The notes beneath the pieces were generated by a model. The model saw only the letters and a program-made list of their open reading frames with translations, had not been told where the DNA came from and made no database searches. A stretch of DNA of 5,754 nucleotides from Bacteroidota bacterium (GTDB taxonomy: Bacteria > Bacteroidota > Bacteroidia > Bacteroidales > UBA1556): assembly GCA_003973505.1 (NCBI GenBank), contig QNXT01000222.1, positions 1-5,754 of the forward strand, written 5' to 3'. Of the stretch, positions 1 to 3,167 are shown piece after piece. The translations under genes and the position numbers were made by a program. Every line of letters begins with the position of its first letter. The stretch's first letter is position 1.

Positions 1-1389
1 TTGACTGGTAATATATGGCATCATTGCAGGACGCACCTTGCTTTCATCGATGTATTGTTGCATATCTTTTTCATCTACTCCTAAATGATACAATAGCTCT
101 TGCAACAACTCTCTACCAGTACATTCACTCATTGGTTTCTTAATAAAATCACCTTTATTATCAGGGAATAAAGCATAAGCCCAAGCTACAACAACATCAC
201 TTGGTTGATCTTTAAACTGAGGTTGACGATTTACAGTAACACTCAACAACCAATTTGAATCCTTAATGGTAATGATACCACCTGTTGCAGTTCTATTTGG
301 CAAAAACTCTCTTTCAGCAAAACTTTCAAGAAGCTGTTTGAACTTACTACCTTTAGCAGTAATTGTGTACGATTCCCATTTTGTTTTATCAATGTCACTA
401 CAGAATACTTCTGGTTTACCAAAAGCAGGATCTTTCTCTGCTATTTTTTTCCATAAATTCCATACAGCACCTTCAGATCTGTCAAGAACTGGAGCATTAT
501 CCATATCGCCAAGAGTTGATTTCTCGGTCATTGAACCATTGGTAAAGAATACTAAGTCATTCTCAGTAGTTGCAATAACACTATCTTCACCATTGCGATT
601 TATATGAATACCGGTTACCGTTTTCTTTCCATTTTCTATATTAATATCTAAATCAGTAACAGTAGTACCAAAATCAAACACTACACCTGCCTCTTTAAGT
701 TTCATTTCCAATGGCAAAATCATTGAATCATATTGGTTGTATTTGGTAAACACCAAACCTTTCATTGTACTCATACCAGGCATAAGGTGAATAAAACGGT
801 GCATATAACGCTTCATTTCCACAACACTATGAAATTCTTGGAATGCAAACATACTTCTCCAATACAACCAAAAATCTGTTTTCAAAAATGTAGGGTCAAA
901 AAACTGCTCTACAGTTATAGCTCCCAAATCTTTCTCTGTTACAAGGAAAAGTTTTGTCAATTGTTTTACATGAATTGGATCTAAGCCAAGACTTGTTGAA
1001 CGAAGTTTTTCACCACGGTTATTTATCACCCTAACATTAGAATAGTTTGGGTCTAAATCGTTTAATTCTTTAAACTCCTCTAAAACAGTTCTGCTAGAAT
1101 CTTCGATGGAAGGCACTTGACCAAATAAGTCCCACATACATTCATAATGTTCTTCCATTTCTCTACCACCTCTTGCAATATATCCATCCTCTGGATTTCC
1201 GGCACCATCCATAGCTCCACCAGAAACTGCATCTTGTTCTAATATGGTAATATTTTTTGGATCCATATGACCATCACGCATTAAATATTCAGCTGCTGCT
1301 AAGGAACCTATTCCTCCACCAATTAAAAATGCTCTTTTGGATTCTATACCTTCTACAGGTCTTGGGTTTACTCTTTGATAGTTGTTCAT
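1..1389 (-). CDS. ohyA: Oleate hydratase (FAD-dependent fatty-acid double-bond hydratase), C-terminus outside the window
   Basis: The frame is open from an ATG at 1389 to the left edge, giving 463 residues; family members are usually about 570-650, so roughly the last quarter is missing. The family adds water to cis-9 double bonds of free unsaturated fatty acids (oleate to 10-hydroxystearate, EC 4.2.1.53) and is FAD-bound and membrane-associated. Seen in the translation: a Rossmann dinucleotide site AFLIGGGIGSLAAAEYL (residues 20-36), the hallmark RGGREMEEHYE (73-83), EMKRY (191-195), YNQYDS (217-222) and SVTVNRQPQF (383-392). By motif spacing, E77, Y195, Q219 and T385/N387 probably correspond to residues I recall as catalytic or carboxylate-binding in the Elizabethkingia enzyme (E122, Y241, Q265, T436/N438); this mapping is from memory. 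The ATG is preceded by an AT-rich leader without a Shine-Dalgarno sequence, as is common in Bacteroidota. No frameshift or internal stop is seen. Family assignment is very secure; the substrate range is inferred. Confidence 0.96.
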   Translation of the reverse strand, partial: MNNYQRVNPRPVEGIESKRAFLIGGGIGSLAAAEYLMRDGHMDPKNITILEQDAVSGGAMDGAGNPEDGYIARGGREMEEHYECMWDLFGQVPSIEDSSRTVLEEFKELNDLDPNYSNVRVINNRGEKLRSTSLGLDPIHVKQLTKLFLVTEKDLGAITVEQFFDPTFLKTDFWLYWRSMFAFQEFHSVVEMKRYMHRFIHLMPGMSTMKGLVFTKYNQYDSMILPLEMKLKEAGVVFDFGTTVTDLDINIENGKKTVTGIHINRNGEDSVIATTENDLVFFTNGSMTEKSTLGDMDNAPVLDRSEGAVWNLWKKIAEKDPAFGKPEVFCSDIDKTKWESYTITAKGSKFKQLLESFAEREFLPNRTATGGIITIKDSNWLLSVTVNRQPQFKDQPSDVVVAWAYALFPDNKGDFIKKPMSECTGRELLQELLYHLGVDEKDMQQYIDESKVRPAMMPYITSQ

Positions 1390-1456
1390 GTCAATTAAAT
1401 TTTAACTATTGTTCCTACTCTTTAGGTTTTTCGGATTCTACCTTGATTTGTTGGCA

Positions 1457-1464
1457 CAAAAGTA
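1457..1464 (-). promoter_or_regulatory. Candidate Bacteroidota -7 box for the oleate hydratase gene
   Basis: On the minus strand this reads TACTTTTG, a full match to the TAnnTTTG -7 consensus of Bacteroidota primary sigma factors. It lies 67 nt before the ohyA ATG, implying a leader of about 60 nt. No TTG is seen at the expected -33 distance; the nearest TTTG is about 27 nt upstream of the box, which is too far. The short palindrome CTGTCACAG (1471-1479) lies in the spacer and includes a TGTGA half-site, so activator-dependent use is possible but unproven. Confidence 0.5.
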
Positions 1465-1528
1465 TATTGACTGTCACAGCTAAGACGATAACAAATGTTA
1501 ATACAGCTGTTTTTTTAACAAATTTTAA

Positions 1529-1545
1529 AACTAAGAAACTCAGTT
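1529..1545 (-). terminator. Weak hairpin downstream of the Crp/Fnr gene, possible terminator
   Basis: On the minus strand AACTGAG-TTT-CTTAGTT can form a 7-bp stem with one G-T wobble, about 40 nt after the regulator stop codon. Only a short TTTT follows and the stem is AT-rich, so intrinsic termination would be weak. Together with the -7-like box that follows it, it suggests the regulator and oleate hydratase may be separate transcription units. The remainder of the 1390-1585 gap is AT-rich and shows no gene. Confidence 0.25.
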
Positions 1546-1585
1546 ATTATATTGTATTACAAGAAGATAAAGTAGTAAGAAAATT

Positions 1586-2173
1586 TTAGACTTTTTGCAT
1601 ATCATTATGAATAAGCCTACTCAAATGCACTGAACTAATATTCAAATAGGAGGCTATATAATGTTGCGGCACTCTTTCAAAAGCATCTGGAAAGTCTCTT
1701 TTAAAGCTTAAAAATCTTTCAAGTGGCGTTTTGGTATAAATTGCTTTAATTTTCTTACTAAATATAAAAAGATAATCTTCAGCAAGCAACCGACCCAATT
1801 TTTGTCCATGCTCCATACTAGAGTATGCATATTCCAAAGCCTCCATTGGAATTTTAACGATGCTCGATGCTTCTAAGGCCTGAATAACAAAATAGGATAC
1901 GGAACGATGCAAATAACTTTCGTAATCGGTTGTGAAAGTATTTTCCATAGCAAAATGAAAGGTTTTCTCATCGCCATCATCAATATAATACTTTCTAAGA
2001 ATGCCTTTATCAACAAAGTATAAATAGGTACATATAGATCCTTCATCCCGAATAATATCCTTCTTATTATACTCTTCATAAATAAAATACGACGAGAATT
2101 TTTGCCATTCTTCATCACTAATATCAATGTATTTCTGAAAGATACTCCTTATTTTATCATACGCCTCATTCAT
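1586..2173 (-). CDS. Crp/Fnr-family transcriptional regulator
   Basis: A 195-residue protein, the usual length for the short Crp/Fnr regulators common in Bacteroidota. Residues about 20-112 fit a cyclic-nucleotide-binding-like beta-roll: KKDIIRDEGS, then YLYFVDKGILRKYY, then the IVKIPMEAL segment that ends the roll. Residues about 115-148 (LGRLLAEDYLFIFSKKIKAI) fit the long dimerisation helix. A helix-turn-helix follows at about 167-189, with RVPQHYIASYLNIS leading into the recognition helix SSVHLSRLI. No canonical cAMP phosphate-binding arginine motif and no FNR-type cysteine cluster is visible, so the effector is unknown. The ATG at 2173 is favoured because family similarity begins at once (MNEAYDKIRSIFQKY); the next in-frame Met is at residue 76, inside the domain. 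It lies 196 bp upstream of oleate hydratase on the same strand, which suggests but does not prove that it controls it. Confidence 0.93.
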   Translation of the reverse strand: MNEAYDKIRSIFQKYIDISDEEWQKFSSYFIYEEYNKKDIIRDEGSICTYLYFVDKGILRKYYIDDGDEKTFHFAMENTFTTDYESYLHRSVSYFVIQALEASSIVKIPMEALEYAYSSMEHGQKLGRLLAEDYLFIFSKKIKAIYTKTPLERFLSFKRDFPDAFERVPQHYIASYLNISSVHLSRLIHNDMQKV

Positions 2174-2177
2174 TTTA

Positions 2178-2185
2178 CAAAAGTA
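2178..2185 (-). promoter_or_regulatory. Candidate -7 box very close to the Crp/Fnr start codon
   Basis: The minus strand reads TACTTTTG, identical to the box upstream of oleate hydratase and matching TAnnTTTG. Only 4 nt separate it from the ATG at 2173, so transcription starting about 5-7 nt downstream would give a leaderless or nearly leaderless mRNA. No TTG is present at the -33 spacing; that position falls at the edge of the palindromic element ending at 2205. The box may be real, or it may be a chance match in an AT-rich leader. Confidence 0.4.
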
Positions 2186-2244
2186 TAAAATATAAAACTC
2201 ACCTTATTAACCTGAGTTCGATGTATGCTTTGCTCACAGTTTCA

Positions 2245-2330
2245 GATAATTAGTTCATATACGACTCAAATTTACGATGGACTATCGAGATAATTCGAGT
2301 ATATTTGGGAAAGTATATGAACTAATTATC
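2245..2330. repeat. Internal hairpin 1 of the palindromic element
   Basis: Positions 2245-2262 (GATAATTAGTTCATATAC) are the perfect 18-bp complement of 2313-2330. After a small asymmetric bulge, pairing resumes between 2265-2275 and 2299-2309, with 10 of 11 positions pairing counting one G-T. The apical region 2276-2298 is unpaired in this arm; an alternative tiny hairpin, CGAT-ggact-ATCG (2275-2287), overlaps the edge of the stem. Confidence 0.85.
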
Positions 2331-2344
2331 GAAATTTATATAAA

Positions 2345-2442
2345 AAAGTCAATAGCAAACCATCTTCGCACTAAATACCACTCGAAATAGCCCGCTATTA
2401 CTTCGTGATATTTAGCAGCAAATCTGGTCTGCTATTGACTTT
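2345..2442. repeat. Internal hairpin 2 of the palindromic element
   Basis: The outer 13 bp are perfect (AAAGTCAATAGCA at 2345-2357 against 2430-2442). Imperfect complementarity continues inward (ACCA, CTAAATA and CAC blocks on both arms) to a tight centre, AATAGC-CC-GCTATT (2386-2399). It is thus a near-continuous inverted repeat of 98 nt whose right arm directly abuts the right terminal repeat of the element. Confidence 0.8.
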
Positions 2443-2523
2443 CTGTGAGTGAAATCTTACGTCGAACTCAGGTTAATATCTTCCAAAGGAAAACATTAGA
2501 ATAGATCAGTTTAAATCAGAGCT

Positions 2524-2556
2524 ATCAGAGTCAAAAATCAAACGAGCGAAGCGAGT
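2524..2556. repeat. Dispersed intergenic repeat, copy A of the ATCAGAG...GCGAGT family
   Basis: It begins ATCAGAGTCAAAAATCAAAC and ends GAGCGAAGCGAGT. It matches 2639-2670 with a few substitutions and one indel, and its right end overlaps the start of the perfect 42-bp repeat at 2546-2587. No coding or promoter signal is seen in it. Confidence 0.6.
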
Positions 2557-2587
2557 TCAAATCATAAACAATCATAAAAATCTGCAT
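2546..2587. repeat. 42-bp perfect direct repeat, copy 1
   Basis: It starts GCGAAGCGAGTTCAAATC and ends AAAAATCTGCAT. It is identical over 42 bp to 2866-2907, 320 bp away, and the flanking bases differ on both sides, so identity stops sharply. The internal near-tandem AATCATAAACAATCATAAA is visible. Confidence 0.9.
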
Positions 2588-2638
2588 CAGAAAAAATAGC
2601 GATACAAGAATGAGAGGAGAAAATTCAAATCGGCAGTA

Positions 2639-2670
2639 ATCAGAGTAAAAATTAAATGAGCAAAGCGAGT
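2639..2670. repeat. Diverged copy B of the ATCAGAG...GCGAGT repeat
   Basis: It runs ATCAGAGTAAAAATTAAATG and then AGCAAAGCGAGT. Compared with 2524-2556 it has substitutions and one deleted base, and it lacks the downstream TTCAAATCATAAAC part of the 42-bp repeat. This shows that the family is old and partly decayed at this locus. Confidence 0.6.
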
Positions 2671-2753
2671 CTATGTTCACGCGCCATGGACTGAAAACAA
2701 TAGGAACGTTTTATCAAACTAAGAATAATCAAAGCCAGTTCTTATTTACACAA

Positions 2754-2838
2754 TCAATCTCCCTGCTTGCCTGCTTGCCCACTTGCCAACACACCCCTCT
2801 CTACCTTTTCGGCAGACAGGTTCTCCAAGAGGGACCTC
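2754..2838. repeat. Degenerate member of the CCCCCTGC / AGAGGGAGCT repeat family
   Basis: The start TCAATCTCCCTGCTT matches 14 of 15 bases at 2939-2953. Inside is a short tandem of CTGCTTGC (2763-2770 and 2771-2778) followed by CCACTTGC. Further on, ACACCCCTCTCTACC and CCAAGAGGGACCT resemble the minus-strand form of 3034-3060, but are separated by about 19 bp containing GGCAGACAGG. I read it as a rearranged copy of the element at 2939-3088. Confidence 0.45.
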
Positions 2839-2865
2839 CTCACTATGTAAGGAATCTATATATGG

Positions 2866-2907
2866 GCGAAGCGAGTTCAAATCATAAACAATCATAAAAA
2901 TCTGCAT
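2866..2907. repeat. 42-bp perfect direct repeat, copy 2
   Basis: It is identical to 2546-2587. It is followed directly by TGCCGACAGGCA (2907-2918), a 4-bp stem with a 4-nt loop, which is absent after copy 1. The perfect identity amid diverged neighbours suggests recent duplication or gene conversion. Confidence 0.9.
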
Positions 2908-2938
2908 GCCGACAGGCAAGTCTACGTCAAAAAACAAT

Positions 2939-3088
2939 TCAATCCCCCTGCTTACACACGAGCCAACCCGCCCCCCTTCGCCAAGGGGGAGCTTTCAAAA
3001 ACATGTTTATCTATTTGTTTATTAGGGTGTTCCAGCTCCCTCTTTGGTAAAAGGGGGGTGTGCAGGAATAGCGGGTGGCAGGGGGATT
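2939..3088. repeat. G/C-rich inverted repeat element of about 150 bp
   Basis: The outer ends AATCCCCCTGC (2941-2951) and GCAGGGGGATT (3078-3088) are perfect 11-bp inverted repeats. A second nested pair lies inside: CCCCCCTTCGCCAAGGGGGAGCT (2971-2993) against 3034-3059, imperfect but clearly complementary at CCCCCCTT, CCAA and GGGAGCT. The centre, 2994-3033, is AT-rich. The G/C composition stands out from the surrounding AT-rich DNA. It is a dispersed palindromic repeat or a small non-autonomous element; no reading frame spans it credibly. Downstream of the PKD gene it might also stop transcription or protect an mRNA 3' end, but no T-tract follows. Confidence 0.65.
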
Positions 3089-3167
3089 CTGTATGATGTA
3101 ATCAAAAAATAACAAACAAGATGCAGCGAAGCGGCACAAGTCCATTCGTTAATTCATAATCTCAAAT

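Larger units (their letters stand above)
2205..2478. mobile_element. MITE-like palindromic element with long terminal inverted repeats and two internal hairpins
   Basis: Left end 2205-2239 and right end 2443-2478 are inverted repeats: the outer 17 bp (TATTAACCTGAGTTCGA) are perfect and the whole 35/36-nt arms match at 31 positions with one gap. Between them lie two self-complementary segments, 2245-2330 and 2345-2442, with only about 5, 14 and 0 nt left between the parts. The whole therefore folds as one stem topped by two hairpins, a three-way junction. It has no coding capacity. The ends contain TTAA on both sides; because TTAA is its own complement, it could be a target duplication or part of the repeat. 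This is best explained as a non-autonomous transposable element moved by a transposase elsewhere, but a structured RNA or protein-binding repeat is also possible. Confidence 0.75.
2174..3167. other. Gene-free, repeat-rich interval between the PKD protein and the regulator
   Basis: No credible coding sequence is seen on either strand across about 1 kb; short open frames here run through repeats and have no recognisable protein character. From left to right it holds the 274-bp palindromic element (2205-2478), a 42-bp direct repeat pair (2546-2587 and 2866-2907) with a diverged relative (2639-2670), and two members of a G/C-rich inverted repeat family (about 2754-2838 and 2939-3088). Positions 2671-2753 show nothing I recognise. 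The end of the PKD gene has no convincing terminator. Confidence 0.8.

Noticed and set aside
1468..1490. Full Crp or Fnr operator upstream of oleate hydratase
   Set aside because: Only one half-site (TGTGA, or TTGAC read on the plus strand) is present; no properly spaced second half is found, so it is kept only as a weak possibility within the regulator-enzyme finding.
266..1589. Plus-strand open frames opposite oleate hydratase (266-607, 733-984, 1257-1589)
   Set aside because: They are antisense shadows of a clearly conserved enzyme gene and have no protein-like composition of their own.
2546..2907. CRISPR array suggested by the 42-bp direct repeats
   Set aside because: There are only two perfect copies, separated by 278 bp, with no regular spacers and no cas genes in view.
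2673..2937. Open frames on both strands (plus 2673-2897, minus 2746-2937)
   Set aside because: They run through the tandem CTGCTTGC run and the 42-bp repeat, give no recognisable protein, and overlap each other. They are chance frames.
3123..3135. Terminator for the PKD gene formed by GCAGCGAAGCGGC
   Set aside because: The possible stem is about 5 bp with a mismatch, and the word GCGAAGCG also occurs in the repeats of this region. The T-rich stretch that follows on the minus strand is separated from the stem.
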